A stretch of DNA of 64,000 nucleotides from an uncultured Verrucomicrobiales bacterium (GCA_937916135.1 CALFTQ010000051.1:11621-75620); one strand, 5' to 3'; shown: positions 42,078 to 51,408, counted from the first letter of the stretch. The notes: generated by a model from the sequence alone, not told the origin. Made by a program: numbers and translations.

Positions 42078-43904
42078 TTAAGGAGCCGGGGGGAGAAAAG
42101 CCGCAGAATGGGCCAGTATGTAGCGAGCAGTAGCTATTTCCAGTTCAAATTTCCAGGAATCGCTGTCTTCGGTGAGTTTATCCAGCGTTTCGGGGTCATC
42201 CATGGCGGCCACGATGGCACGATAACGGGCAGCAGCCTGGGTGGCACCAATCTCTTCCATAGCCTTGAGCATTTGCTCTTGTTCAGCGGGGAGCATATCG
42301 CCGTACCACAGGCGTGAAAGAGAAGTGAGCAGCAGCGCTTTTTGCAATACGGGGGAATCTGGTTCTCTCCTGTTGTTTTCCAGCCAGAGGAGGACATCGC
42401 CATCGCGCGGGGTGGGGAGTCCGGCTTTCCTGAGCTTGGCCGCCATAGCACCCGCTGCCAGAGGCATGGATGGGTGCTTGCTGTATTGCTCGATTTCAGT
42501 TGCGGAATCCGGGCAACGAGCGAGCAGCTCTACCATGAACGCAGCATTATCAGCTTTTTTTGCCTGGTTCAGATGCTCGGCTGCGGCGCAGATAATCTGC
42601 TTTGGGAGCACAATTTGTTCGCATTTGGTCAGGGCCGGCAAGAGACAGTCGCCATAGCCTTTGTCCCATGCCTCTGCTCCGCTCCAGATGCTCATGGCTG
42701 CAACACATTGAGAAGTTTTTGCAGCATCGATGCTGTGCAGAAGCTCAACCGCCATGGGAAGCACATCATGATAGCTGGGGTGGTGCAGCATTTCAGGCGT
42801 AGGCGTCAGGATGGCGGCAATGGGGGCGAACGAGTCTGCAGAGGGAAGATGTTCCAGAACGGAAGCTTTGCCTACTTCTTCCAGCAGGGAAATGCCGTTG
42901 GTGAACTTGATTTCGGCAGGGGCAAGGTTGACGCCGCGCTGGAGAAGTTCCTGGCGAATGGTGGCGTCTTTGGTGAGGATATCCACAGCGCTGAATGCGG
43001 GTGAGCCGTCCTGCCGGATTTCGGCCAGTTCGGGGTCTGCACCGTTGTTGATGAGCAGGGCGCAAACGTCGAGAATTGCCCGCCGGTGTTCAGCTTCTTC
43101 CTCTTCTGCGGGGGAGAGCAGGTGGCTGGCGGCTTCCAGCAGGGGGGTAGTGCCACTGAGCTGATGGGCGTTGGCATCTGCTCCGGCTTCCAGAAGCAGC
43201 TTCACGGTGTCATGGTGCAGGTTGGCCGCAGCCATGAGCAGCATGGTATCCATGGCGTTTGGGGTGTTGCCGGCTCCCAGCTCCAGCATGCGTTTCAAGG
43301 CTGTGTTCCACCCCATCATAGCCGGGGCCTGGCAGGTGGTTTCATCCGGTTTGCACCCTTTGTCCAGCAGATGCAGAAACACTTTCTCGCTGTAGGCATT
43401 GAGCCCGGCATAATTCAGCAAAGGCATATCATCTGCCACTCGTTTGTTCAGGTCTGCGCCACCGTCAATCAGCGTGTCAATGAGGCGGATAACCTGGTCA
43501 TCCGTGAGGTTTTCTTCTTCTACCCCGCGTACAGATACAGCCAGCATCAGGGGGGTATCTCCGGATGCAGTGGTGGCATTCGGGTCAGCGTTATCAATCA
43601 ACAGGCAGCGCGCTAGTTCTGCTTTTTTGAACAGACAGGCCAGGTGCAGCATGGAGACTTTGGATACAGGCATGACCCGCATGGCGTCCGGGTTGTTCGT
43701 GAAATCTGCCAATAAGGTGAAAATTTCGTGCGTATCCGGCAGCCCCAGTACCTCCTCAACTCCAACGTCCGGGATGTAGGTAGTAATGAGGGCCAGTTCC
43801 TCAGCGGCTTCAGGGGTAGCGTGCCCACGCTCCGGTGGCCGGCAACCGGAAAGCAGAAGACCGCCAAAGAATGAAACCAGCAGGAGTGCGTGATTTAATG
43901 TCAT
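42078..43904 (-). CDS. Ankyrin repeat lipoprotein
   Basis: This is a 608-residue protein with lipobox LLLSGC (about residue 21), so it is anchored to the envelope. Ankyrin units are clear from about residue 75 to 340: SMLHLACLFKKAELARCLLIDNADPN, SGDTPLMLAVSV, MLLMAAANLHHDTVKLLLEAGADANA, LSGTTPLLEAASHLL. The C-terminal 230 residues are helical and not assigned. It is first in a run of three envelope genes before ligA. Its promoter is TTGTCA-16-TAAAAT, 6 nt before the ATG. Confidence 0.83.
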   Translation of the reverse strand: MTLNHALLLVSFFGGLLLSGCRPPERGHATPEAAEELALITTYIPDVGVEEVLGLPDTHEIFTLLADFTNNPDAMRVMPVSKVSMLHLACLFKKAELARCLLIDNADPNATTASGDTPLMLAVSVRGVEEENLTDDQVIRLIDTLIDGGADLNKRVADDMPLLNYAGLNAYSEKVFLHLLDKGCKPDETTCQAPAMMGWNTALKRMLELGAGNTPNAMDTMLLMAAANLHHDTVKLLLEAGADANAHQLSGTTPLLEAASHLLSPAEEEEAEHRRAILDVCALLINNGADPELAEIRQDGSPAFSAVDILTKDATIRQELLQRGVNLAPAEIKFTNGISLLEEVGKASVLEHLPSADSFAPIAAILTPTPEMLHHPSYHDVLPMAVELLHSIDAAKTSQCVAAMSIWSGAEAWDKGYGDCLLPALTKCEQIVLPKQIICAAAEHLNQAKKADNAAFMVELLARCPDSATEIEQYSKHPSMPLAAGAMAAKLRKAGLPTPRDGDVLLWLENNRREPDSPVLQKALLLTSLSRLWYGDMLPAEQEQMLKAMEEIGATQAAARYRAIVAAMDDPETLDKLTEDSDSWKFELEIATARYILAHSAAFLPPAP

Positions 43905-43910
43905 GCCTGC

Positions 43911-43938
43911 ATTTTAACACATCGGGAGCGGCTGACAA
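43911..43938 (-). promoter_or_regulatory. Promoter of the ankyrin lipoprotein, leaderless type
   Basis: Minus strand: TTGTCA (43933-43938), 16-bp spacer, TAAAAT (43911-43916), then 6 nt to the ATG at 43904. Confidence 0.65.
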
Positions 43939-44237
43939 GCCGTAAGTCTGCCTTGTTTCGATCTGTGAGATATGCCGTTTTTTGCGCGTTGGAACAATTT
44001 ATCTGCTACTTGGGGCACAGCATCACCGATATGTGAATCGAACAGGAAAGCCTGTGATTTGCTGCCTTGCGGCTGCTTGCCTGGTTTTATATTCCCCCAC
44101 CCTGAGGGTTCAGAAAGCCGCTCTGTCGCGTTCGTGAATGTTTATCGCTAAGCTTTGATTTATCAACTGTTTCCCTTGGGTTGAATCTTGAATGTCAGGG
44201 GCAGTATGAATTATTCCGACGGGTTGTTATTTATCTC

Positions 44238-44267
44238 TTGACTGGATATGGTACGGAATGGTAGAAT
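44238..44267 (+). promoter_or_regulatory. Promoter of recJ, leaderless type
   Basis: TTGACT (44238-44243), 18-bp spacer, TAGAAT (44262-44267), then 6 nt to the ATG at 44274. Confidence 0.72.
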
Positions 44268-44273
44268 CGCCCC

Positions 44274-45986
44274 ATGAGTACGAAGTTCAGTTGGGAATTA
44301 CGCCCAGTGAACGGAAGTGTTGACTTTGGAGAGGAACTGAACGCGCAGCTGCCGCTGCTGGTTCGTAAGTTGCTGGCCCAGAGGGGCATTTCCGGACGGG
44401 ATAGGGCGCTACGATTCCTAAGACCCAGGCTAGCGGATCTGGGAGACCCTTTCGCCATGCGGGAGATGGATGCAGCCGTTGGGCGCATCTTCCGCGCGGC
44501 AGACAACGGCGAGCACGTCTGCATCTATGGAGATTATGATGTGGACGGCGTGAGCTCTGTCACGCTCCTGTATTCCATCTTGAAGGCTTACGGCATACGC
44601 ACCGATTTCTTCATACCGGTGCGCACGCGCGAGGGCTATGGCCTGAGCGATGAAGGCATGGCAAACGCGATTGCGAAATGCGGAGAGAAACCGGAGTTGA
44701 TCATAGCGGTGGATTGTGGTACATCATCCGTCGAAGAGGTGGCGTGGCTGCAGCAGCAGGGAATAGACGTGGTGATACTGGATCACCATGAAGCCAGCAC
44801 GCAGGGGCGCCCGCCGGCTGTGGCAGTGGTGAATGCCAAGCTGGAACAGGACAGCCCATTCACTTATTTATGCAGCGCCGGTGTGGTATTCAAGCTGGCG
44901 CATGCCATGTTGAAGCAGCGGCGCCTGCCGGATTTTGACTTGAAACAGCATCTGGATGTGGTTGCTATTGCCACGGTGGCTGACATTGTCCCGCTGGTGG
45001 GGGAGAATCGTTTGCTTACCCGCCATGGGCTGCGCGTAATGGAGAGCGGCGGTAACATCGGTATTCAGGCGCTCAACCGCGTGACGAACCTGAACCGGCG
45101 CCCGAGTGCCAGTCATGTTTCATTCCGCATCGGCCCGCGCTTGAATGCAGCCGGTCGAATGGATAACCCTCTGGATGCTCTTAATCTGCTGATGACTCGG
45201 GATTCAGCCGTGGCAATGGAACTGGCCGAGCGCCTGGAAATGCATAACCGCGCCCGCCAGCAGGAGGAGGAGAAAATCCGCCATGAAGCCATGGAGATGC
45301 TGTCACATAGCTTTTCCCCCAGTCGGGACAGCGTGATTGTGCTGGGCTCCCGCACCTGGCATCCCGGGGTGGTGGGTATTGTGGCCTCACTGCTGATGCG
45401 CCGCTACCACAAACCGACTTTTGTGATTTCGCTGGATGAGAACGGCATTGGTAAAGGCAGTGGACGCTCCATACCGGGAGTGTCTCTGGTGCAGGCAATA
45501 CATGCGTGTGCCGATACGCTGATTTCCGGCGGTGGTCACGATATGGCGGCCGGCCTGGTGATTCACGAAGATATGATAGATGCATTCCGCGAACGTTTCA
45601 ATCGTTTTGTGCAGGAAAGCGTGGATCCGGACAAATTGTCCCCGGTGCTGAATGTGGATGCGGAGGTGACCTTCCCGGAGTTGACCCTGGATTTGCTGGA
45701 TAGTTACGAATTGCTGGAACCTTTCGGTAATTCGAATCCACAACCTGTTTTTATGAGCCGGAATGTGATGCTGACAGATGCTCCGCGTCATCTGCAGGGG
45801 AACCACCTGCGCCTGGGGCTGCGCCAGGGCACGTGCGAATGCGATGCCATGTATTTCAACGGCGCTTCAGTGAAACTGCCGGACCCACCATGGGATATCG
45901 CCTTTACCATTGATCGCAATGTGTGGAGGGGCCGCACCTCACTTTCTATCTCCATACAGGATATCCGCCCCGCTTCTTCGTTATGA
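44274..45986 (+). CDS. recJ: Single-stranded-DNA exonuclease RecJ
   Basis: This 570-residue protein is a DHH-family 5'-3' exonuclease acting on single strands in recombination and repair. Motifs: GDYDVDG (86-92), the DHH at D170-H172 in VVILDHHEAS, and the DHHA1 motif GGHDMAAG. RIGPRLNAAGRMDNP and the C-terminal OB-like domain (from about 450) complete the RecJ pattern; the length is usual. It shares an ATGA overlap with the following membrane protein gene. The promoter is of the leaderless type. Confidence 0.95.
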   Translation: MSTKFSWELRPVNGSVDFGEELNAQLPLLVRKLLAQRGISGRDRALRFLRPRLADLGDPFAMREMDAAVGRIFRAADNGEHVCIYGDYDVDGVSSVTLLYSILKAYGIRTDFFIPVRTREGYGLSDEGMANAIAKCGEKPELIIAVDCGTSSVEEVAWLQQQGIDVVILDHHEASTQGRPPAVAVVNAKLEQDSPFTYLCSAGVVFKLAHAMLKQRRLPDFDLKQHLDVVAIATVADIVPLVGENRLLTRHGLRVMESGGNIGIQALNRVTNLNRRPSASHVSFRIGPRLNAAGRMDNPLDALNLLMTRDSAVAMELAERLEMHNRARQQEEEKIRHEAMEMLSHSFSPSRDSVIVLGSRTWHPGVVGIVASLLMRRYHKPTFVISLDENGIGKGSGRSIPGVSLVQAIHACADTLISGGGHDMAAGLVIHEDMIDAFRERFNRFVQESVDPDKLSPVLNVDAEVTFPELTLDLLDSYELLEPFGNSNPQPVFMSRNVMLTDAPRHLQGNHLRLGLRQGTCECDAMYFNGASVKLPDPPWDIAFTIDRNVWRGRTSLSISIQDIRPASSL

Positions 45987-46906
45987 GTTTCCCCCGCCAG
46001 ACACCGCATCGACGCCGTAAAACGGAACCGGAATTCGGAGATTGGCGCGTAGCTGTGGAAAAACCGCATGAGACTGAGCACTTGCGCCCGACCCCGGTCG
46101 GCATGGTGCGCCGCATGAAGGTGCAGGCCGCTTATTGGCAGAGCATAGAACCGGTGTATGACCAGGAGGAGCCGGGGGACTGGCAACCTGTGCAAGGCTG
46201 GAACCGGGCTATCCGCTTGTTCATCGGTTTATGCGTGCTGCTCCCGTTTTCGATTGTCATGGTCTATGCTCTGCTGCAGCAGCTGTACCATGCTGCCCCT
46301 ATGGTGGGGAACTTTGATTTCTGGCAGAGCCTGCCGGTGTGGTATACCATTCTGGGGGCTCTTGTGTTTATGGCGGTGAAATACTTCAGGCTCATCGACC
46401 CGATGCTTGTGTTCATATATGTGGTGGGTCACGAATTGACTCACGCGCTTGCTGCTCTTATCTGTTTCGGCAAGGTGGTGAATATCTGCGTTGATATAGA
46501 TGGGGGGTATGTAGATACAGATAAAGATAATCTCTTTATATCATTATCTCCTTACTTTGTCCCACTGTGGATGCTGCTCTGGCTTGGCTGTTTTTATGTG
46601 GTGAACTGGTTGAGCCCATCTGATACATGCATGGCGTGGTTTTACGCCGGTTTCGGGTTCTGGTGGACTTTTCATATATACTGGACGCTGTGGGTGATTC
46701 CCAGAGAGCAACCGGATCTGCTGGAGAATGGCGTGGTTTTGTCGTTCATGATTATCATGCTCACCAATATCGGGGCTTTGCTGCTGGTGTTGCGTGCTTT
46801 CGGGCTCATCTCGTTCAAGGGGTATGCTCAGGATTTCGTGAATTGCGCGTATGAGCTGTATCGCACATATCATGATCTGACGGTGTGGCTCATCCGCTCC
46901 TTCTGA
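45983..46906 (+). CDS. HExxH membrane protein (M50B-like), coupled to recJ
   Basis: The protein has 307 residues from the ATG at 45983, which overlaps the recJ stop (ATGA). It has six or so transmembrane helices and a metalloprotease-like HExxH in VGHELTHALAALI at about residue 160, on a helix as in intramembrane M50 proteases. The NPDG-type second motif of site-2 proteases is not evident; ICVDIDGGYVDTDKDN follows instead. The first 85 residues are soluble and basic. It may be a zinc protease or a protease-derived membrane protein. Why it is coupled with recJ is unclear; it may be by chance. Confidence 0.7.
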   Translation: MSFPRQTPHRRRKTEPEFGDWRVAVEKPHETEHLRPTPVGMVRRMKVQAAYWQSIEPVYDQEEPGDWQPVQGWNRAIRLFIGLCVLLPFSIVMVYALLQQLYHAAPMVGNFDFWQSLPVWYTILGALVFMAVKYFRLIDPMLVFIYVVGHELTHALAALICFGKVVNICVDIDGGYVDTDKDNLFISLSPYFVPLWMLLWLGCFYVVNWLSPSDTCMAWFYAGFGFWWTFHIYWTLWVIPREQPDLLENGVVLSFMIIMLTNIGALLLVLRAFGLISFKGYAQDFVNCAYELYRTYHDLTVWLIRSF

Positions 46907-47060
46907 ATCTGCGCATCCATTAAGGCTGGTCTCTGGTTTATCTGTATTTTCCAGTCATGCGACACCAGACAATTGCTCCAACGCTTGAGGTTTATGTTTC
47001 AACTGCCAGTTAACGAAACGGGGTACGCGTGGTCTTTTGAGTCATTCTTTGAGTTTTGCC

Positions 47061-47088
47061 TTGCATGAGCGCTGTTTTCTGCCATAAT
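47061..47088 (+). promoter_or_regulatory. Promoter of the SufT-like gene
   Basis: TTGCAT (47061-47066), 16-bp spacer, CATAAT (47083-47088), 11 nt before the ATG at 47100. Confidence 0.5.
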
Positions 47089-47099
47089 TGCGGCGCGCC

Positions 47100-47639
47100 A
47101 TGTTGAACCAGGAAGTGATAACTGAGGCAGAAGCTGCCGCCATACAGATTCCCGCAGGCAATGCAGTGATATTGCCGGAGGGTTCCCGCATTTATGTGAC
47201 CCAGATGCTGGGGAACTCCATCACCGCCGCCACGGATGTGGGACTGGTTCGCATTACTCGCGAGGAGGCGGCGCGCGCCGGTATCATTGCGCCATCCCAG
47301 GTGGTGCAGGAGGATGATGCTCACCTCACGCTTGAGGAGCGCGTCTGGAAGGTGCTCAGCAATATATATGACCCTGAGATTCCGGTCGACATTGTGAATC
47401 TCGGCCTTATATATGGCGTGGAAATTATTCCCCAGAAGGATGGCGGGAGCCATGTGAGCGTGCAGATGACACTGACCGCCCCCGGGTGCGGTATGGGACC
47501 GCACATCATGGCCGAGGCTGAGATGGGGATTGCTGCACTGGATGGGGTGCAGAATGTGGATATTGAGTTCGTGTGGGATCCTCCGTGGAACCAGGGTATG
47601 ATGACTGAGGAAGCCCGCATGCAGCTCGGGCTGGAATGA
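47100..47639 (+). CDS. SufT-type DUF59/MIP18 iron-sulfur assembly protein
   Basis: The protein has 179 residues from the ATG at 47100; a TTG 12 nt earlier falls in the -10 box. The C-terminal part is a MIP18/DUF59 domain (about 75-165): LSNIYDPEIPVDIVNLGLIYGVEI, then LTAPGCGMGPHIMAEAE with the conserved Cys, and FVWDPPWNQGMM. The N-terminal 70 residues match the SufT-like extension. Members help mature Fe-S proteins. No other suf or isc gene lies beside it. Confidence 0.85.
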   Translation: MLNQEVITEAEAAAIQIPAGNAVILPEGSRIYVTQMLGNSITAATDVGLVRITREEAARAGIIAPSQVVQEDDAHLTLEERVWKVLSNIYDPEIPVDIVNLGLIYGVEIIPQKDGGSHVSVQMTLTAPGCGMGPHIMAEAEMGIAALDGVQNVDIEFVWDPPWNQGMMTEEARMQLGLE

Positions 47640-47648
47640 GTTCATGGT

Positions 47649-48125
47649 ATGGGAAAGGTGACCCTTGAGCTTACGGAGAATGAGATGCGCAATCTGGCAG
47701 AAGTTTGCGCCATGTCCCTCACGGTGCTGGGGCAGGCGTTGCCGGATGGACGGAATCCCCGCGCCGATGCCTGGCAGAAGCTGCTGGTAGACATTATCAA
47801 GGCTGGCCGGACGGTTCCCTCCATTGCGCGGGATATGGAGTTGAATCCGGATTGCGGGTACTGGTTTTTCAAACGCCCCTATGTAGAGAATGCTTTTTAT
47901 TCAGACGTACTGGATGAGTACCGGGATGCCGCATTCTGGGAGGAACTTGTGGCCAGGCTGGCCAATCGTTCCCTGGTTGAGTATTATGGTCAGGAGGCCG
48001 TGGAGAGTATGAGCCCCGAGGAGCGGGCCTCTCACGCAGCCGCCATGGAGAAAAGCTTATGGAATGAGGTGTCTCGCCATGGTGTGGATCGTTTGCTGTT
48101 CATGCTGGCTCCTGAGGATAGTTGA
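47649..48125 (+). CDS. Uncharacterised small protein after sufT-like gene
   Basis: This 158-residue soluble protein starts 9 nt after the sufT-like gene with no visible ribosome binding site. It is acidic and helical (LTENEMRNLAEVCAMSLTVLGQALPDGRNPRADAWQKLLVDIIKAG; DVLDEYRDAAFWEELVARLANRSLVEYYG). I recognise no family and no metal motif. Co-transcription with the Fe-S assembly gene is likely from the spacing. Confidence 0.65.
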   Translation: MGKVTLELTENEMRNLAEVCAMSLTVLGQALPDGRNPRADAWQKLLVDIIKAGRTVPSIARDMELNPDCGYWFFKRPYVENAFYSDVLDEYRDAAFWEELVARLANRSLVEYYGQEAVESMSPEERASHAAAMEKSLWNEVSRHGVDRLLFMLAPEDS

Positions 48126-48169
48126 AAAGGCAGAGAAATTTGCGTGCTTGTATCCGCCCGCGCTTTGCG

Positions 48170-50044
48170 TTAATCTGCCAGGATAGCGTCCACATCTATG
48201 CCGGTGGAGCAGTTGGTGGCCTGGTCGCACTCCTTGCGGTAGCACGGGTGGCACGGCACGTGGTTTGTAAAAGTTTTATGCCCATCTCCCGGGGGGGCAT
48301 ACACAGCAGCCAGTCGGCTGGTCATGATAACCCGGCATCGACAGCCCACCAGTGCTGCCAGTTGGGGCAGCAAACCGTCCACAGCATAAAGTCTGCAATC
48401 AGCCCCGAGCTCTCGGGCCACAGATTCCGGCTTGACCAGAATGCAGGGGATACTGAGTTCAGCTGCAAATGCTTCTGCTGCTTCGCGGTCTTGTTCGAAC
48501 GCGAGCAGTCTTGTTTGGCCCTCGAGCCTGGAAACCAGCTCTGCCCATTTGTCCTTCGGCCAGGAATCTGCGGAGCCCAGGGTTGAGAAAGGTGCAATGT
48601 AGTTGCCTTTAGCAGCAGCGTTTCCGCACGAAGCATCTTCGTATGTCTTTCCTGTTGTCAGATGACCGTGACGCCTGAATAAGGACAGGTAATCCTCTGT
48701 GCGGTGGGTGGGTTGTTTACCAACCACAGGCGTGAACTTCGCGCGGAGCTTCTTCCGGAACGGACTGCTGCTGAATCCACTGGTGTACATGGGCATGAGA
48801 GCCTGCAGTTCCTTGAATATCCGTTGATTGTCACTCAGCATGTAGAGCACGTCAAAGGGCCCGTCCTTATACACCTCATCAGCATTCAATTGCTGTAAGG
48901 TGCGCTCTGTGGTGACTGCATTGGCAATGTAGTTCTGGGTGCACCAGAAGGCTTGCTGGGCAGGTGAACAGATCACTGTCAGCTTCATGTCGGGTCTGCA
49001 TGCCTGAAGCTCGCGAAGGAAGGGAATTGTGAGCACGGCCTCTTCAAATTCCTCCGGCAAGCAGATAATACAGCGGAAAGGTAGGGTGCAGTATCTTTTG
49101 ATAAGGGACTTCTGCGCTTCTGTAAATTGCGGGGCAAAGTATCTTGTGCATTTCCAGCGATGGTGCATCCAGAAACCATCGATGATACTTTCTCGCTGCA
49201 CTTCTTCAAGTGCCCTGTTGACTTCCTGAGTAATCTCCGGCAAATCAAGATCTCCTGCGGGGATTTCTATTTCCTTGCTCAGCACAGCCTCCCATTTACC
49301 TAAGCCGGTGTTGCGGGTGGATACAGCCAGCAGATGCCCGGTTCCACGGCAGCGCTTGTAGATGAGTGAGGGCAGGGGGGTGGTGCCTGTCACTTTGCCG
49401 AAGTAAGGCAGGAACATTCCCTGCTGGGTGAACTGGTCGCTCAGCACCCCCAGCATCCCGCCGTCCTTGGCAAGGCGGAATACCTCCTTGAGTCCCTTTT
49501 TGCTGCTGAACATTTCGCAGCCGTATCTCGTGCGGCTTTTGTAAACGATGTCTTCAAGCACCGGATTATCCAGTCTCCGATACATGGACCCGAACCGCTT
49601 GACTTTCGGGAACAGCGGGCGGATGCGTGCCAGTATTTCCCAGTTGCCCGCATGCGGGATACAACCGATGACGCAATGCCCGTTGGCGGCCATGGATTCA
49701 AACATGTCTGCCCCGATGATTCTTACGGAGCGTGAGAGTTCTTTATCGGTCATCAGGCCGGTTTTGAATGTGCAGGCCATGTTCATCGTCGTGCGCACCA
49801 TGTTGCGGCGTACGAGAGCGGAGAGTTTGCGACCCCTGAGCATCGGGTCAACAACAATGCGCATATTCCGCGCTACTATCCTTCGCCTCCCCGGCATGAC
49901 AGCCCAGACGATGTACCCGACACAGCGTCCGAATATGGCAACAAGACGTATATCCAGAACACGGAGAATGCAGCAGAAGAATTGGTAGCACAAGGCTCCC
50001 ATCTTCTGGCCGAATGTTGCTTTCCGGGGTGTGTCGGTGCTCAT
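48170..50044 (-). CDS. Fusion: LpxL-type lipid A acyltransferase plus GT9-like domain
   Basis: This is a 624-residue protein. Residues 1 to about 310 are a lipid A late acyltransferase (LpxL/HtrB type): N-terminal membrane-facing helix, H131-A-G-N-W-E136 (the HX4E catalytic pair), SMYRRLDNPVLEDI, and LSDQFTQQGMFLPYFGK. From about 325 on it is like GT9 heptosyltransferases: FRCIICLPEEFEEAVLTIPFLRELQACRPDMK, APFSTLGSADSWPKDKWAEL, and a C-terminal Cys cluster (CHPCYRKECDQATNC). The two enzymes are normally separate steps of LPS synthesis. In this fusion no stop or frameshift is seen. The C-terminal half may be a degenerate or specialised glycosyltransferase. A plus-strand gene converges on it. 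Confidence 0.85.
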   Translation of the reverse strand: MSTDTPRKATFGQKMGALCYQFFCCILRVLDIRLVAIFGRCVGYIVWAVMPGRRRIVARNMRIVVDPMLRGRKLSALVRRNMVRTTMNMACTFKTGLMTDKELSRSVRIIGADMFESMAANGHCVIGCIPHAGNWEILARIRPLFPKVKRFGSMYRRLDNPVLEDIVYKSRTRYGCEMFSSKKGLKEVFRLAKDGGMLGVLSDQFTQQGMFLPYFGKVTGTTPLPSLIYKRCRGTGHLLAVSTRNTGLGKWEAVLSKEIEIPAGDLDLPEITQEVNRALEEVQRESIIDGFWMHHRWKCTRYFAPQFTEAQKSLIKRYCTLPFRCIICLPEEFEEAVLTIPFLRELQACRPDMKLTVICSPAQQAFWCTQNYIANAVTTERTLQQLNADEVYKDGPFDVLYMLSDNQRIFKELQALMPMYTSGFSSSPFRKKLRAKFTPVVGKQPTHRTEDYLSLFRRHGHLTTGKTYEDASCGNAAAKGNYIAPFSTLGSADSWPKDKWAELVSRLEGQTRLLAFEQDREAAEAFAAELSIPCILVKPESVARELGADCRLYAVDGLLPQLAALVGCRCRVIMTSRLAAVYAPPGDGHKTFTNHVPCHPCYRKECDQATNCSTGIDVDAILAD

Positions 50045-50054
50045 GATGAGACTT

Positions 50055-50456
50055 TTAGTTGATTGTCATGAAACGGGGTATATAGAAAGGTTTGCGGGTG
50101 TAGGGATCCCAGACCTTGTCGCCCACCTTGCTGTTGGTGTAGTCCAGCTGGTAGTGGGGCTCGTATGGGGAAACCAGCACGTCCGAGAATTCACAAGGAA
50201 GCCCATAAGGAAGACCGTCTTCCGCATATTCAACGCGGCCGTTGAGGTGCCCCGAAGGAGGCAGGTCATACGGGTTTACCTTTATCCATTGTTCGCTGGC
50301 GGGTTTGCCATCCTTATCTGCAATGACATGCGGAGGGCGCTCTCCGGGGTATGTATCGCGGATGAAATTGCTGGCTATCTGCTGAAAAATACAGGAGCTG
50401 AGACTCAATGTGCAAAACAGGGTCGTGAGATGCAGAATAAAGCGGCTGTTTTTCAT
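50055..50456 (-). CDS. Small lipoprotein
   Basis: The protein has 133 residues from the ATG at 50456; the longer frame upstream (to 50588) runs into the coding part of the next gene. The signal ends in a lipobox (TLSLSSC), so the product is a lipid-anchored protein of about 110 residues. The mature part is polar with tyrosines and prolines (YPGERPPHVIADKDGKPASEQWIKVNPYDLPPSGHLNG). Not recognised. It is followed by the LpxL-GT9 gene after 10 nt. Confidence 0.65.
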   Translation of the reverse strand: MKNSRFILHLTTLFCTLSLSSCIFQQIASNFIRDTYPGERPPHVIADKDGKPASEQWIKVNPYDLPPSGHLNGRVEYAEDGLPYGLPCEFSDVLVSPYEPHYQLDYTNSKVGDKVWDPYTRKPFYIPRFMTIN

Positions 50457-50487
50457 GGTTGTGCGGTTATGATTAATTTGTATTGAT

Positions 50488-51321
50488 TTATGAAGGTTTG
50501 TACGGTACGAGGCGCATCCGGCTTTCATTGCCGTTCTGCCCCTTCGTGAAATACGGGCAGTAGCCGTGCTCTTCGATGAGCGTTGCAATCTCCGGATAAC
50601 AGGTTATCAGTGTCCGCAGGGCCGGTATCAGCATGCTGACATGGCGCTCCGGGATGCCGAACTGGCCGATGCTCCCACCGTGTGCAACATTTCCGGTAAG
50701 GGGGGAGCTTCCCCTGAAATCTACTTTCAGAATCGGGCGTCCGTGCTCTGTTTCCTGACGAAAGGTAAGGTTGACGGATGTTGTCTGGTGGATGTTCGCT
50801 CCAATCATCCGGTCGATTACCAGTTCGGCGTATCCATTGTGAATGCGCACCGCAACTCCGTGTCCATGCGTGATGATGGAAAAAATCCCGGTCTGGCGAA
50901 TACGGCAGGTTTCCCGTAAAAAGCGGTTGATTTCCGCCTCCGTGAAACTGATTTCCCGGCCATTTGCGTTGCGAAGGAGAGCCGCGATGTCGCGAGCACT
51001 GCCTTTGTCAGAATACCCTGCTATGTCGAGCATGTTTTGCGGGGTCCACATGCTGATAACGGCATTTATCAACAGGCTGACGAAAGTCAGGAATACAACC
51101 GCTGCCAGTACGGCCCAGAAGTTGAAGCGTCTCCAGAGCTCGAGCGCCAGACTCTGTGGCGGCTCCTGGGTATCATCCATCTCTTCTTCCCCGGGCTGCC
51201 CGAAAAAAGCGCTCTTGGTCACATCTGCATCCTGCTCATCTTTGCTGAACAGAAACCCCCAGAGGGAGGTTTCTTCCTCTGGTCTCGGTTTTGTTCTCTT
51301 TCTGTTGCTAGAGCCTGGCAT
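50488..51321 (-). CDS. Single-pass membrane protein of unknown function
   Basis: This 277-residue protein has a charged cytoplasmic N-terminus (MPGSSNRKRTKPRPEEE), one transmembrane helix at about 70-90 (WAVLAAVVFLTFVSLLINAVI), and a periplasmic domain of about 185 residues (NREISFTEAEINRFLRETC; GYAELVIDRMIGANIHQTTSVNLTFRQE). It resembles DUF-type lipid-binding or assembly domains but no family is certain. A TATAAT on the minus strand (51338-51343) lies 16 nt before its ATG. Confidence 0.7.
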   Translation of the reverse strand: MPGSSNRKRTKPRPEEETSLWGFLFSKDEQDADVTKSAFFGQPGEEEMDDTQEPPQSLALELWRRFNFWAVLAAVVFLTFVSLLINAVISMWTPQNMLDIAGYSDKGSARDIAALLRNANGREISFTEAEINRFLRETCRIRQTGIFSIITHGHGVAVRIHNGYAELVIDRMIGANIHQTTSVNLTFRQETEHGRPILKVDFRGSSPLTGNVAHGGSIGQFGIPERHVSMLIPALRTLITCYPEIATLIEEHGYCPYFTKGQNGNESRMRLVPYKPS

Positions 51322-51408
51322 GCTACACTACGCAGTCATTATAGCCCTTTTTTCCACGAAGGAAAGGAAAAAACAAGATGCAGACACCAATTTGTGGGCA
51401 CGCGTGCA

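Larger units (their letters stand above)
43905..44273. other. Gene-free divergent spacer
   Basis: Apart from the promoters of the two diverging genes (43911-43938 and 44238-44267), no open frame, tRNA, hairpin terminator or repeat is convincing. The middle 260 bases are of mixed composition and could hide a small RNA, but I see no direct support. Confidence 0.5.
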
